A stretch of 64,000 bases of DNA from Bradyrhizobium viridifuturi (GTDB lineage: Bacteria; Pseudomonadota; Alphaproteobacteria; Rhizobiales; Xanthobacteraceae). The translations under genes were made by a program, and so were the position numbers. Within the stretch, counting starts at the first letter, position 1. Every line of letters starts with the position of its first letter. Of this stretch, positions 29,315 through 39,117 are shown in pieces. Location of the stretch: the NCBI RefSeq assembly GCF_001238275.1, contig NZ_LGTB01000026.1, forward strand, positions 1-64,000, written 5' to 3'. The notes below the pieces were generated by a model. The model ran no database searches and was not told the origin of the DNA. It saw nothing but the letters and a program-made list of their open reading frames with translations.

Positions 29315-30715
29315 ATGGCGATCAGAAAACTCCTCATAGCCAATCGCGGCGAGATCGCGGTGCGCATCATTCGCGCCGCGCGCGATCTCGGCATTGCGAC
29401 CGTTCAGGTCCACAGCAAGGCCGACAAGGACTCGCTCGCGGTTCGGCTCGCCGACGAAGCGGTCGATATCGGTCCGCCGCAGGCGGCGAAATCCTATCTC
29501 AACCAGGCTGCGATCCTCGCCGCGGCGCAGAGCACCGGTGCCGATGCGATCCATCCCGGCTATGGCTTCCTCGCGGAGAACGCCGAGTTCGCGGCCGCCG
29601 TCGAAGCGGCCGGAATGATCTTCGTCGGCCCGACCGCGCAATCGATCCGGCTGATGGGCGACAAGGTTGCCGCCCGCGAGGCCGCCGCCTCGGCCGGGGT
29701 GCCGACCGTCCCCGGCAGCCAGGGGCGGCTGGAGTCTGCGGAAGCGGCCTTTGCGCTGGTCGAGAAAACCGGCTTCCCTGTCATGATCAAGGCCGCTGCC
29801 GGCGGCGGCGGACGCGGCATTCGCATCGCACGGTCCGCCGAGGAATTTCATCACCTGATGCCGCAGGCCCAGGCTGAGGCGCTGGCTGCATTTGGCGATG
29901 GCGGGCTCTATGTCGAGAAACTCGTCGAAGGCGCACGGCACATTGAGGTCCAGGTGCTCGGCGACGGACGCGACGTGATCCATTGCTTCGAGCGTGAGTG
30001 CTCGTTGCAGCGGCGCCGCCAGAAAGTGTGGGAAGAGGCGCCCTCGCCGTCGCTGACCCAGGCTGTGCGTGAAAAGCTATGCACATCGGCCGTGGCGCTG
30101 GCCAAGGCGGTCAACTACCGCGGCGCCGGGACGCTCGAATATCTCTACGACGATAGAACCGGCGAATTCTACTTCCTGGAGATGAACACCCGGATCCAGG
30201 TCGAGCATCCCGTCACCGAAATGGTCACCGGCATCGACCTCGTGCGCGAGATGATCCGTATCGCCGGCGGCGAACCCTTGCGCATCCGCCAGGACGAGGT
30301 GCGCGTCAGCGGCCATTCGATCGAGGTCCGTATCAATGCCGAGGATCCCGCCAGGAATTTCCTGCCCAATCCGGGCACGGTGAACGCGCTCGGCGTACCC
30401 GGCGGTGACGGCGTGCGCTTCGACAGCATGCTCTATCAGGGCTACACGGTGCCGCCGTTCTACGACAGCCTGCTCGGCAAGCTGATCGTGCACGACAAGG
30501 ATCGGCCGAGCGCCATCAGGCGGCTCGAACGCGCGCTGGCCGAGCTCAGCGTCGAGGGCATTTTCACGACAAAGCCCCTGCACCAGGCGCTGGCGCGCGA
30601 CGCCGACGTGCAGGCCGGACGCTTCCATACGGCGTGGCTCGAGCCATGGCTGGAGTCCCATGCCGCAGCCCTCGCCACCGCTCAGCCACCATCGGCCGTC
30701 AAGGTCGCACCATGA
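29315..30715 (+). CDS. accC: Biotin carboxylase subunit
   Basis: 466 residues covering the full BC enzyme: LLIANRGEIAVRIIRAARDLGI, the ATP-grasp Gly-rich loop AAGGGGRGIRIA, ERECSLQRRRQKVWEEAPSPSL, and EMNTRIQVEHPVTEMVTGIDLV with the catalytic Arg. It carboxylates the biotin of the neighbouring carrier using ATP and bicarbonate. No carboxyltransferase AccA/D lies nearby; the PxpB/PxpC proteins, which share the AHS1/AHS2 fold of the urea carboxylase carboxyltransferase, are the plausible partners. Confidence 0.92.
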   Translation: MAIRKLLIANRGEIAVRIIRAARDLGIATVQVHSKADKDSLAVRLADEAVDIGPPQAAKSYLNQAAILAAAQSTGADAIHPGYGFLAENAEFAAAVEAAGMIFVGPTAQSIRLMGDKVAAREAAASAGVPTVPGSQGRLESAEAAFALVEKTGFPVMIKAAAGGGGRGIRIARSAEEFHHLMPQAQAEALAAFGDGGLYVEKLVEGARHIEVQVLGDGRDVIHCFERECSLQRRRQKVWEEAPSPSLTQAVREKLCTSAVALAKAVNYRGAGTLEYLYDDRTGEFYFLEMNTRIQVEHPVTEMVTGIDLVREMIRIAGGEPLRIRQDEVRVSGHSIEVRINAEDPARNFLPNPGTVNALGVPGGDGVRFDSMLYQGYTVPPFYDSLLGKLIVHDKDRPSAIRRLERALAELSVEGIFTTKPLHQALARDADVQAGRFHTAWLEPWLESHAAALATAQPPSAVKVAP

Positions 30716-30757
30716 TGACGAAACAACCGCTCCGTCAGCAACAGGAGGCCGCTAGTC

Positions 30758-31633
30758 ATGCAAACTCGATTTTCCTTCGGCGGCGACGAGCACATCTTCG
30801 CCGAGGTCGGCGAGGCAATGTCGCTCGAGGCTTTTTTCAAGAGCCTCTTCATCACCAACGCGGTGCGCGACGCAAAGATCAGGGGCGTCACCGAGATCTG
30901 TCCGGCCAACGCGTCCTATCAGGTCAAGTTCGATCCCGATCAGATCAAGCCGGACGATCTCCTCACCGAGTTGAAGCGGCTGGATTCCGCATCGGAGAAA
31001 TCGGAGCCGGTGATCAAGACGCGGATCATCGAGATTCCCGTGCTCTACAACGATCCCTGGACGCATGAAACGCTGATGCGCTTCCGCGAACGTCATCAGG
31101 ACCCAAACGGAACCGACCTCGAATACGCCGCCCGCATCAATGGCCTCGACAGCGTCGACGCCTTCATCAAGGCGCATTCCAGCGCACCCTGGTTCGTCTC
31201 GATGGTCGGCTTCGTCGCCGGACTGCCCTTCCTCTACCAGATGGTCGAGCGCAAGCGGCAGCTGCAGGCCCCGAAATACCTGCGTCCGCGCACCGACACG
31301 CCGAAACTCACCGTCGGGCATGGCGGCTGCTTCAGCTGCATCTACTCGGTGCGCGGCGCCGGCGGCTACCAGATGTTCGGCATCACGCCGATGCCGATCT
31401 ATGACCCCAACCAGAGCATCAGCTATTTGCGCGACTTCATGTGCCTGTTCAAACCGGGCGACATCGTGAAGTGGAAGCCGATCGACCGGGCGGCCTATGA
31501 CGCTGCGGTCGCCGACGTCGACGCCGGGCGCTTTGCTCCGATCATCCGTGATGTCTCGTTCTCCCTGACCGAGTTCAACCGCGACGTTGATGCCTACAAC
31601 GCCAAGCTCGATGGAGTTCTCCATGGCCGTTAA
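30758..31633 (+). CDS. pxpB: PxpB (KipI/AHS1 family) subunit
   Basis: 291 residues, longer than the about 220 of E. coli PxpB. The N-terminus is FSFGGDEHIFAEVGEAMS, then VTEICPANASYQVKFDP; the core IEIPVLYNDPW and the C-terminal AHS1 region MVGFVAGLPFLYQM and FGITPMPIYDP follow. AGGAGG precedes the ATG. Its 3' end overlaps the pxpC start, as expected for partners in one complex. Confidence 0.87.
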   Translation: MQTRFSFGGDEHIFAEVGEAMSLEAFFKSLFITNAVRDAKIRGVTEICPANASYQVKFDPDQIKPDDLLTELKRLDSASEKSEPVIKTRIIEIPVLYNDPWTHETLMRFRERHQDPNGTDLEYAARINGLDSVDAFIKAHSSAPWFVSMVGFVAGLPFLYQMVERKRQLQAPKYLRPRTDTPKLTVGHGGCFSCIYSVRGAGGYQMFGITPMPIYDPNQSISYLRDFMCLFKPGDIVKWKPIDRAAYDAAVADVDAGRFAPIIRDVSFSLTEFNRDVDAYNAKLDGVLHGR

Positions 31634-32600
31634 GGTTTTGAAGCCGGGTCTTGCGACCACCGTGCAGGATCTCGGACGTCCGGGCTATTATCACATCGGC
31701 ATTCCGCTCTCCGGGGGCATGGACCGTCACGCGCTCGCGGCTGCCAATCTGCTGGTCGGCAACGAGGCCGGCGCGGCCGTGCTCGAAGCCGTGTTCATGG
31801 GACCCGAGCTCGAATTCACCGAGGACGCCGTCGTCGCAGTCACCGGCGCGGAACTGCCGCCGAAACTAGACGGCGCGCCGCGCGAGACCTGGACCAGCTT
31901 CAAGGTGAAGCGCGGCCAGATCCTCTCCTTCGACTTCCTCAAGCAGGGGGCGCGCGGCTACATCGCGGTTGCCGGCGGCATCGACGTGCCCGTCGTTCTC
32001 GGCTCGCGTTCGACCTACGCGCTCGGCGCGCTCGGCGGCTTCAAGGGCCGCAAGCTCGAGGCCGGCGACGAACTGCCGATCGGCCATGCCGCCGCGACAG
32101 GCAAGGAAGGACGCAGCGTCGCCAGGGATTTGCGCGGACAACCGGCGGGAATGCCGACCGAGCTGCGCGCGATGCCTGGTCTTTACTGGCACCGCATCAC
32201 CGAGGCGGCCGGCAACGGATTCTTCTCCGACACCTGGAAGGTTGCGCCGGAGGCGGATCGGATCGGCTATCGCTTCAAGGGCGGCAAGCCGCTCGAATTC
32301 GTTCCACGTGAACCGCCGTTCGGCGCCGGCTCTGACCCGTCCAACATCACCGATGCCTGCTATCCCTACGGCTCGATCCAGGTTCCCGGCGGCACCGAAC
32401 CGATCGTGCTGCATCGTGATGCAGTCTCCGGCGGCGGTTACTTCATGGTCGGGACCGTCATCGCCGCAGACATGGACCTGATCGGCCAGCTGCAGCCCAA
32501 CACACCGGTGAAGTTCGTCAAGGTCGATATGAAGGAGGCGCTCGCGGCGCGCAAAAGCCGCTCGGAGTTGCTCGGCAGGCTGCACAGCGCATTGGCATAG
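31623..32600 (+). CDS. pxpC: PxpC (KipA/AHS2 family), biotin-dependent carboxyltransferase-like subunit
   Basis: 325 residues. AHS2 hallmarks: VLKPGLATTVQDLGRPGYYHIGIPLSGGMD at the start and YPYGSIQVPGGTEPIVLHRDAVSGGGY near residue 260. The domain is shared by KipA/PxpC and the carboxyltransferase part of urea carboxylase. ATG at 31623 has GGAG 6 bases upstream and lies inside the end of pxpB, an 11-base overlap. Last gene of the operon. Confidence 0.88.
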   Translation: MAVKVLKPGLATTVQDLGRPGYYHIGIPLSGGMDRHALAAANLLVGNEAGAAVLEAVFMGPELEFTEDAVVAVTGAELPPKLDGAPRETWTSFKVKRGQILSFDFLKQGARGYIAVAGGIDVPVVLGSRSTYALGALGGFKGRKLEAGDELPIGHAAATGKEGRSVARDLRGQPAGMPTELRAMPGLYWHRITEAAGNGFFSDTWKVAPEADRIGYRFKGGKPLEFVPREPPFGAGSDPSNITDACYPYGSIQVPGGTEPIVLHRDAVSGGGYFMVGTVIAADMDLIGQLQPNTPVKFVKVDMKEALAARKSRSELLGRLHSALA

Positions 32601-32810
32601 TCGCCGGCAAGCTGCCCTGCCCGCCAAGACCGCGGTCACCGATCCGGTGACCGCGTGATCACGTCCTGCGGTTCAGGCCGTCGGTTGCGGCCTCTCAGGT
32701 CCGGAATCGGCGCCGCCGCGCGCTCTCGGCTTGTCGGCACGAGAGTTGCAAAGAATACCGCCGGGCTGAGAAACACCGCTCACGAGTTAGGCAACATCGG
32801 AACAACCGCG

Positions 32811-33776
32811 ATGTCCGTTTCTCTGAAACAGATCCGTTACTTCGTCGCCGCCGCCGAGACCGGGCGCATCAGCCAGGCGGCGATCGACCTCAACGTCTCG
32901 CAATCCGCGGTCACCGCGGCGATTCAGCAGCTCGAAGCGACCGTCTGCGCCCGCCTGCTGGAGCGCGCGCCGAACGGCGTGACCGTTACGATGGAGGGCA
33001 GCCGATTCCTGTCGCAGGGTCGCCAGATCCTCGCTGCCGTCGCCGAGGCGGTGCGCAACACACAGATATCGGCGGGACCGCTGTTCGGCACGATCCGCAT
33101 CGGCGTCACCTATACCGTGTCCGGTTATTTCCTGCCGCGCCACCAGAAGCGCTTCCAGGCAAGCTTTCCCGGCATCACGATCGAACTGTTCGAGGCACCG
33201 CGCGACGTGCTGGAACGCGCGCTCGTCGACGGTGCGCTCGATCTCGCTGTGATGCTGGTCTCGAACCTGCGCGACAACGCCATGCTGACGAGCGAGACGC
33301 TGCTGCGGTCGCCGCGCCGCCTGTGGCTTGCGCCCGAACATCCGCTGACCCGCGCCGAGCGGGTCCATCTCGCCGACATCGCAACCTATCCCTACGTCAT
33401 GCTCACCGTCGACGAGGCCAAGCACACCTCGATGCGCTATTGGAGCAATGCCTCGCTCGAGCCGAACACGATCTTCCGCACCTCGTCGGTCGAGGCCGTG
33501 CGCTCGATGGTCGCAGGCGGCATGGGCATCGCCATCCTCTCCGACCTGATCTACCGGCCCTGGTCGCTGGAGGGACAGCGGATCGAGACCCGCGTCATCG
33601 AGGACGAGGTGCCCAGCATGGATATTGGTCTTGCCTGGCGGCGCGACACCAGGCCGTCGGAAGCGGCGATGGCGTTCCGCGATTTCATGCGCTTTGCGGT
33701 TGCCGGCGTCGGCCCGGGGCGCCCCCCCGTCAGCATGGATCCCCGGCACCAGGCCGAGGAGGCGATCGAAATCTAG
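32811..33776 (+). CDS. LysR family transcriptional regulator (paralogue)
   Basis: 321 residues. HTH: KQIRYFVAAAETGRISQAAIDLNVSQSAVTAAIQQLE; effector domain with TYTVSGYFLPRHQKRF and VAGGMGIAILSDLIYRPW, nearly matching the LysR at the start of the operon in the same positions. The open frame extends 52 codons upstream, but similarity begins at ATG 32811. The 210 bases before it show no clear T-N11-A site. It may respond to the same or a related ligand. Confidence 0.88.
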   Translation: MSVSLKQIRYFVAAAETGRISQAAIDLNVSQSAVTAAIQQLEATVCARLLERAPNGVTVTMEGSRFLSQGRQILAAVAEAVRNTQISAGPLFGTIRIGVTYTVSGYFLPRHQKRFQASFPGITIELFEAPRDVLERALVDGALDLAVMLVSNLRDNAMLTSETLLRSPRRLWLAPEHPLTRAERVHLADIATYPYVMLTVDEAKHTSMRYWSNASLEPNTIFRTSSVEAVRSMVAGGMGIAILSDLIYRPWSLEGQRIETRVIEDEVPSMDIGLAWRRDTRPSEAAMAFRDFMRFAVAGVGPGRPPVSMDPRHQAEEAIEI

Positions 33777-33882
33777 AATATCTGTTTCCGTTTTATTCGA
33801 CTTGACGCCGTGCGGCTGTCCTCGCCAAACTTTGTCCGGGGACACGACGACCGGAGGTACAGCCGGCGGCGGGGAGTGAGAC

Positions 33883-34842
33883 ATGCAAGTCACCTACACG
33901 ACCAATGACATCCCGTTGCAGAGCCGCCGCCAGTACTGGCAGGAGGTCGTCTCGAAGACTTATTACTCGCTCGACCTGCGTTTCCCGAGCACGCGCGAAT
34001 TCGACGCCCGCCTCGGCGCCTGGTCGATGGGTCCCCTCTCGGTCTCGCGAAACATCGCCAATGGCCTGCTGTACAAGCGCCATGAGCGGCATCTCCTGAG
34101 CGAGCGGGAGGAATCCTTCCTGATCACGGTGCCCGAGCTTGCGGAAATCCGCTTCGAGCAGGACGGCAAGGTGGTGCACTGCCGGCCCGGCGCATTCCTG
34201 ATCGAGCGCAGCCATCTGCCCTACGAGTTCAGCCATCAGGACCCGACGGCGTTGTGGTGCTTGAAGATCCCGAGCGCGGTGCTGCGCGCACGTATTTCCC
34301 GGCCGGAGCGCCTCGCTACGCTGCAATTCGACGCCAGCCGCAGCGTCGGCGCGCTGTTCGTCGACACGCTGCGCCTCTCCGGCGAACGCATCGAGGAGAT
34401 GGACGACACCGCCCGCACGATCATGGGCAAGCACCTGATCGAGCTGCTTGCGATGGCCATCGAATCCGACGACCGCGTGCTGACCGGCCACTCGTCCTCG
34501 GTGCGCAACGGGCATCTATTGCGCTGCGAACAGTTCATCCGTGCCCGGCTCGATGACATGCGGCTCACGCCGCAGATGATCGCCGACGGCTGCGGCATCT
34601 CGCTGCGCTATCTGCACCAGATCTTCGAAGGCGAGGGTCTGACCGTCTGCGCCTATATCCGCAACCAGCGGCTGGCGATGTGCGACGCCCTGCTGCGCGA
34701 TGCGAGCTGCCGCAAGAGCATCTCGGAAATCGCCTATCAATGGGGCTTTGCCGACCAGGCGCAATTCAGCCGCAACTATCGCGGCCGGTTCGGCTGCACC
34801 CCGAGCGAAGCGCGCGCCACCTCGCGCGCCGCCAACGCCTGA
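33883..34842 (+). CDS. AraC family regulator (FeaR-like architecture)
   Basis: 319 residues. The N-terminal part (YTTNDIPLQSRRQYWQEVVSKTYYSLDL) is the AraC_binding_2 domain seen in FeaR-type regulators of amine and aromatic catabolism; the C-terminal HTH reads LTPQMIADGCGISLRYLHQIFEGEG and ISEIAYQWGFADQAQFSRNYRGRFGCTPSEAR. GGAG lies upstream of the ATG region. It precedes the hyuAB/ABC/molybdenum-hydroxylase run by about 180 bases and is its likely activator. Confidence 0.88.
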   Translation: MQVTYTTNDIPLQSRRQYWQEVVSKTYYSLDLRFPSTREFDARLGAWSMGPLSVSRNIANGLLYKRHERHLLSEREESFLITVPELAEIRFEQDGKVVHCRPGAFLIERSHLPYEFSHQDPTALWCLKIPSAVLRARISRPERLATLQFDASRSVGALFVDTLRLSGERIEEMDDTARTIMGKHLIELLAMAIESDDRVLTGHSSSVRNGHLLRCEQFIRARLDDMRLTPQMIADGCGISLRYLHQIFEGEGLTVCAYIRNQRLAMCDALLRDASCRKSISEIAYQWGFADQAQFSRNYRGRFGCTPSEARATSRAANA

Positions 34843-35021
34843 CGACGGCACCACTACCGCACCGCCCCTGATCGTTTGTTGGGCAGCCCGCCGCCGGTTC
34901 GGGCAGGCATGGTCTGCCAAGCGGTTCGCTCTCTCGCACAAGTCTTCCTGCGCTCAGCGTCAAGAAGGCGGGCCGCCGCTCTGCCTAAGATCAGCGAAAC
35001 GCTTGTTCGAAAGGAAGACGC

Positions 35022-37047
35022 ATGGTGCAGGACCTTCGTGTGGCTGTCGATGTCGGCGGCACATTCACCGACATCTGCATTATGGACGAGACGACTGGTC
35101 TCATCCGCATCGAGAAGACCTCCTCCACGCGCGATCCGATCGAAGGGATCATGGGCGGCGTGTCCAAGGCCGGGATCGATCTGTCCAGGGTGGCGCTGTT
35201 CTCGCACGGCACGACCGTCGCCACGAACGCGTTGATCACGCGCCGCCTGCCCCGCACCGCCGTGGTGACGACCAAGGGGTTCCGCGACGTCATCGAGATC
35301 CGGCGCGCCAACAAGGAAGACCTCTGGGACACCTACAAGGACGTCGTGCGGCCCTATGTGCCGCGGCGCGATCGCCTGACCGTGCCCGAGCGCGTCGATG
35401 CCGGCGGCAAGGTGATCGAGCCGCTCGACGTCGAGGCGGCGCGCGAGGTGGCACGCATCCTCAAGCGCCGTGGCGTCGCCGCCGTCGCGGTCTGCTTCAT
35501 GAACGCCTATCTCAACGGAGCAAATGAGCGCGCGATGCGCGACATCCTGCTGGCGGAGATGCCCGATATTCCGGTGTCGATCTCCTCGCAGGTGCTTCCC
35601 GAAATCTTCGAGCATGAGCGGTTCTCGACCACGGTTGCCAACGCCGTCGTAAGCCCGGTCGTCGTCAACTACACGAGCCGGCTCGGTGAGCGCCTCGCCC
35701 GCGAGGGATACACCCGCGATCTCCTGCTGCTGCACACCGGCGGCGGGGTGATGACGCCGGCGAGCGTCAAGGACTTTGCCGCCCGCCTCGCCGGCTCCGG
35801 CATCGCCGCCGGCGCGATCGCCAGCCGCTATATCGCCGGCCTCTGCGGCTTCCCCAACTCGATCGGACTCGACATGGGCGGTACCTCCACCGACGTCTCG
35901 CTGGCTTATGAAGGCCACTCGCGCGTCACCAAGGACTGGCACATCGAATTCGGCTATCCGATCCGCTTCGCCTCGATTGAGGTGCTTACCATCGGTGCCG
36001 GCGGCGGCTCGCTGGCGTGGACGGATCCGGCCGGCTCCCTGCGCAACGGCCCGCAATCGGCCGGCGCCCACCCGGGACCTGCCTGCTATGGTAACGGCAA
36101 TACGCAGCCAACCAACACCGACGCCAATGTGACGCTGGGCCGGCTCGGCACCGATCTTGCCGGCGGCAAGGTCAAGCTCGATCCGGCATTGGCCGAGCAG
36201 GCGGTCGAAGACGGCGTCGCAAAACCGTTCGGCCTCGGCCTGCACGAAGCCGCGGACGCGATCGTCAAGGTTGCCAATGCCAACATGTCGGATGCGGTGC
36301 GGCTGATCTCGATCAGCCGCGGCTACGATCCGCGCGACTTCGCGCTGGTGGCGTTCGGTGGCGCCGGCGCTGCACGGGGTCGACGTCGCGCGCGAGCTGT
36401 CGATTCCGGTCGTGATCGTGCCGCCCAATCCCGGCGTGACCTCCGCGCTCGGATGCCTGCTCGTCGACATGCAGCACGATTTCTCGCAGAGCTGCATGGT
36501 CGACGCGGTCGACGCCGACGCCACCGAGATCGAAGCACAGTTCGCCGAGCTCGAGAAAGCCGCGCTCGCGCGCCTCATCCATGAGGGCGTCGCGCAGAAC
36601 GACATCGTGCTGCAGCGCTCGATCGACATGATGTATCGCGGCCAGTGGCGTTCGCTCGCGGTGAACGCGCCGCAGCCGATCGGCGCGATCGCCAACCTGG
36701 TGCAGAGCTTCCACGCCGAGCACCAGCGCGAATACAATTTCCGCCGCGACACCGCACCTGTCAGCTTCTTCCGCCTCAACCTGAAGGCCGTCGGTGTGGT
36801 TCCGAAGGCCGAATTTGCCGTTCACAAGCCGACTGGCGCTAGCCCCGGGCCGGTCAGCCGCCGCAGGGTGTGGTTCGAGGGCAGCGGGCTCGATACGCCC
36901 GTCTATCAGCGCGACGACCTGCCCTGCGGCTTCTCCTTTCAAGGCCCCGCGATCATCGAGCAGCTCGATGCGACGACTGTCGTGCCGCCCGGCGCCAGCG
37001 CCGAGGTCGACAAATATCTCAACATCATCATCCGCGTGAAGGAGTGA
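35022..37047 (+). CDS. hyuA: HyuA-type hydantoinase/oxoprolinase subunit A (frame broken)
   Basis: About 675 residues when joined. N-terminal ATPase fold: VAVDVGGTFTDICIMDETTG, FSHGTTVATNALI; central GLDMGGTSTDVSL; then VAFGGAGA in frame 1 and LHGVDVARELSIPVVIVPPNPG in the next frame. The normal sequence GGAG(A/P)LHGVD is obtained by restoring two bases (one GC unit) near 36366-36371. These enzymes use ATP to open cyclic amides such as hydantoins or 5-oxoproline together with HyuB, whose gene follows after 3 bases. Substrate unknown. Confidence 0.9.
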
Positions 37048-37050
37048 ACC

Positions 37051-39012
37051 ATGGACACGGCTCTCCCGCTCGATCCCGTGACCTTCGAGGTCCTGAAGAA
37101 CTCCTTCATCACCAGCGTCGACCAGATGGGCGAGCAGGTCTTGAGGACCTGCTACTCCTTCGTGATCTACAACCGCGACTTCTCGAGCGCGCTGCACGAC
37201 GCCAACGGCGAATGCGCGGCGCAAGGCAACCAGGACATCGCCGTCCACGTCGGCACACTGCATTTCACCTGCAAGGACGTGATGCGCCATTTCGAAGGCG
37301 ACATGCATGAGGGTGACGTCTTCGCGATCAACGATCCCTATGCCGGCGGCACGCACTTTTCCGACGTGCGGCTGATCCGCCCGATCTTCGCCGACGGCAA
37401 GATCATCGCCTTCAGCCAGTCCAACGGACACTGGTCGGACGTCGGCGGCAGCGTGCCGGGATCGTTCGACGTCGCCGCCCGCGAGATGTTCCGCGAGGGC
37501 CTGCGCATTACACCAGTCCGCCTGTTCGACAAGAACGGCCTGCGCAAGGACGTCGCGCATCTGATCGCCTCCAACACCCGCGACCCGGCTTCGATCATCG
37601 GCGACATCCAGGCGCAGGCCGAAGCTACCGCGGTCTGCGAACGCGAGATCCTGCGCCTGGTCGGCAAATACGGCCGCGACACGGTCGAGACCGGGCTTGC
37701 CGCGGTCCAGGACTATGTCGAGCGCTCGGCGCGGCAGCGCATCGCAGCGCTGCCCGACGGCGAATGGGAAACCGTCGACTTCATCGACCGCGATCCGGCC
37801 GGCGGCGAAGGCATGATCCCGATCCGCATCAAGCTGACGATCAAGGGTGACCGCGCGATCTACGACTTCACCGGCAGCCATCCGACCATCGGCTCGATCT
37901 ACAACTCGGCGTTCGGCGCCACCTTCTCGGCGGTTGCGGCCGGCACGAAGACCTTCTTCCCCGACCTGCCGCTCAATTCCGGTTTCTACCGCTGCTTCGA
38001 GATCATCGCCCCCGAAGGCTCGATCGTCGATGCCAAATGGCCGATCGCGGTGACCGGCTTCCTGATGCCGTTCGAGAAGATCATGAACTCGATCTACGAA
38101 ATGTGGTCGAAGTTGATGCCGGAGCGCGCGCTCGCCTGCGCCTTCAATCTCGAATATCTGCTGACCGGCGGGCTCGACGCCCGCAGCTCCGACAAGCCGA
38201 TCTTCATGTTCTACGACTGGCTGCCCGGCGGCTGGGGCGGACGCAACGGCAAGGACGGCAGCAATGTCACGACCGCCTGCTTCGGCACCGGGCTGATGTC
38301 GCAGCCGGTCGAAGGCCAGGAGCGCGCCAACCCGATCCTGACCACCGAATGCGAGATCCTCACGGACTCGCCCGGCCCCGGCAAATGGCGCGGTGGCGCC
38401 GGCGTCATGAAGACGTCGCGGATGCTGCAGGCCGAGAAGACCGTGATCTCCTATATCTGCGACCGCGAGCGCGCCATCGTGTGGGGCATTGAGGGCGGCC
38501 TGCCGTCGATGCCGCACGGCCTGACCCTGAAGCGCGCCGGCAGCGCGGCCGAGGAGCGGCTCGGCTCGATCTTCTCGGACGTGCCGATCGGCGAGGGCGA
38601 CGTCTTCTCGCGTCCGACCGCCGGCGGCGGCGGGTTCGGCGATCCGCTGGAGCGCGATCCGAACCTCGTGATCGAAGACATCAAGGACGACTACGTCTCG
38701 GTGGAGCGCGCCGCCAAGGACTATGGCGTCGTGGTGCACACGATCGATGCCGAGCTCTGCAATTACGAGGTCGACAAGGTCGCGACCGCGGCGCTCCGCG
38801 CCAGGATCCGCTCCGAACGCGTCGCCAATGTCCGACTCGATCCGGAGACGGTGGCGCAGCGTTACCGCAACGGAGAGCTCAACACGTTCGACGTGATCCG
38901 CAAGCACGCGGTGATCCTCGACTGGGGCACCGGCGCGCTGCTTGCCGAATCCACCCGCCAGTTCCGCGAAGCGTTCGAGCGGCGCTCGGTCGCGATGTGG
39001 AAGGCGGGCTGA
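37051..39012 (+). CDS. hyuB: HyuB-type hydantoinase/oxoprolinase subunit B
   Basis: 653 residues. Family landmarks in order: LDPVTFEVLKNSFITSVDQMGEQ, FVIYNRDFSSALHDANGEC, GDVFAINDPYAGGTHFSDVRLI, FSQSNGHWSDVGG, and the C-terminal PGPGKWRGGAG and RPTAGGGGFGDP. AAGGAG overlaps the end of hyuA and precedes the ATG by 7 bases. It forms the second subunit of the ATP-dependent cyclic-amide hydrolase. Confidence 0.92.
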   Translation: MDTALPLDPVTFEVLKNSFITSVDQMGEQVLRTCYSFVIYNRDFSSALHDANGECAAQGNQDIAVHVGTLHFTCKDVMRHFEGDMHEGDVFAINDPYAGGTHFSDVRLIRPIFADGKIIAFSQSNGHWSDVGGSVPGSFDVAAREMFREGLRITPVRLFDKNGLRKDVAHLIASNTRDPASIIGDIQAQAEATAVCEREILRLVGKYGRDTVETGLAAVQDYVERSARQRIAALPDGEWETVDFIDRDPAGGEGMIPIRIKLTIKGDRAIYDFTGSHPTIGSIYNSAFGATFSAVAAGTKTFFPDLPLNSGFYRCFEIIAPEGSIVDAKWPIAVTGFLMPFEKIMNSIYEMWSKLMPERALACAFNLEYLLTGGLDARSSDKPIFMFYDWLPGGWGGRNGKDGSNVTTACFGTGLMSQPVEGQERANPILTTECEILTDSPGPGKWRGGAGVMKTSRMLQAEKTVISYICDRERAIVWGIEGGLPSMPHGLTLKRAGSAAEERLGSIFSDVPIGEGDVFSRPTAGGGGFGDPLERDPNLVIEDIKDDYVSVERAAKDYGVVVHTIDAELCNYEVDKVATAALRARIRSERVANVRLDPETVAQRYRNGELNTFDVIRKHAVILDWGTGALLAESTRQFREAFERRSVAMWKAG

Positions 39013-39117
39013 TCGTCATCGACGGCCCGCGCCGCCAGCAGACGGCGCGGCCCATCTAGCGAAAGAGGACGAGAAGCCGCCGCCCTGCAGTTTCATTCGA
39101 ACCATGAGGATTGCGCT

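Noticed and set aside
36313..38907. 864-codon open frame on the minus strand opposite hyuA/hyuB
   Set aside because: It is antisense to clear hyuAB coding sequence, has a low-complexity Asp/Arg/Val/Leu-rich composition with no domain, and such frames are common opposite GC-rich genes.
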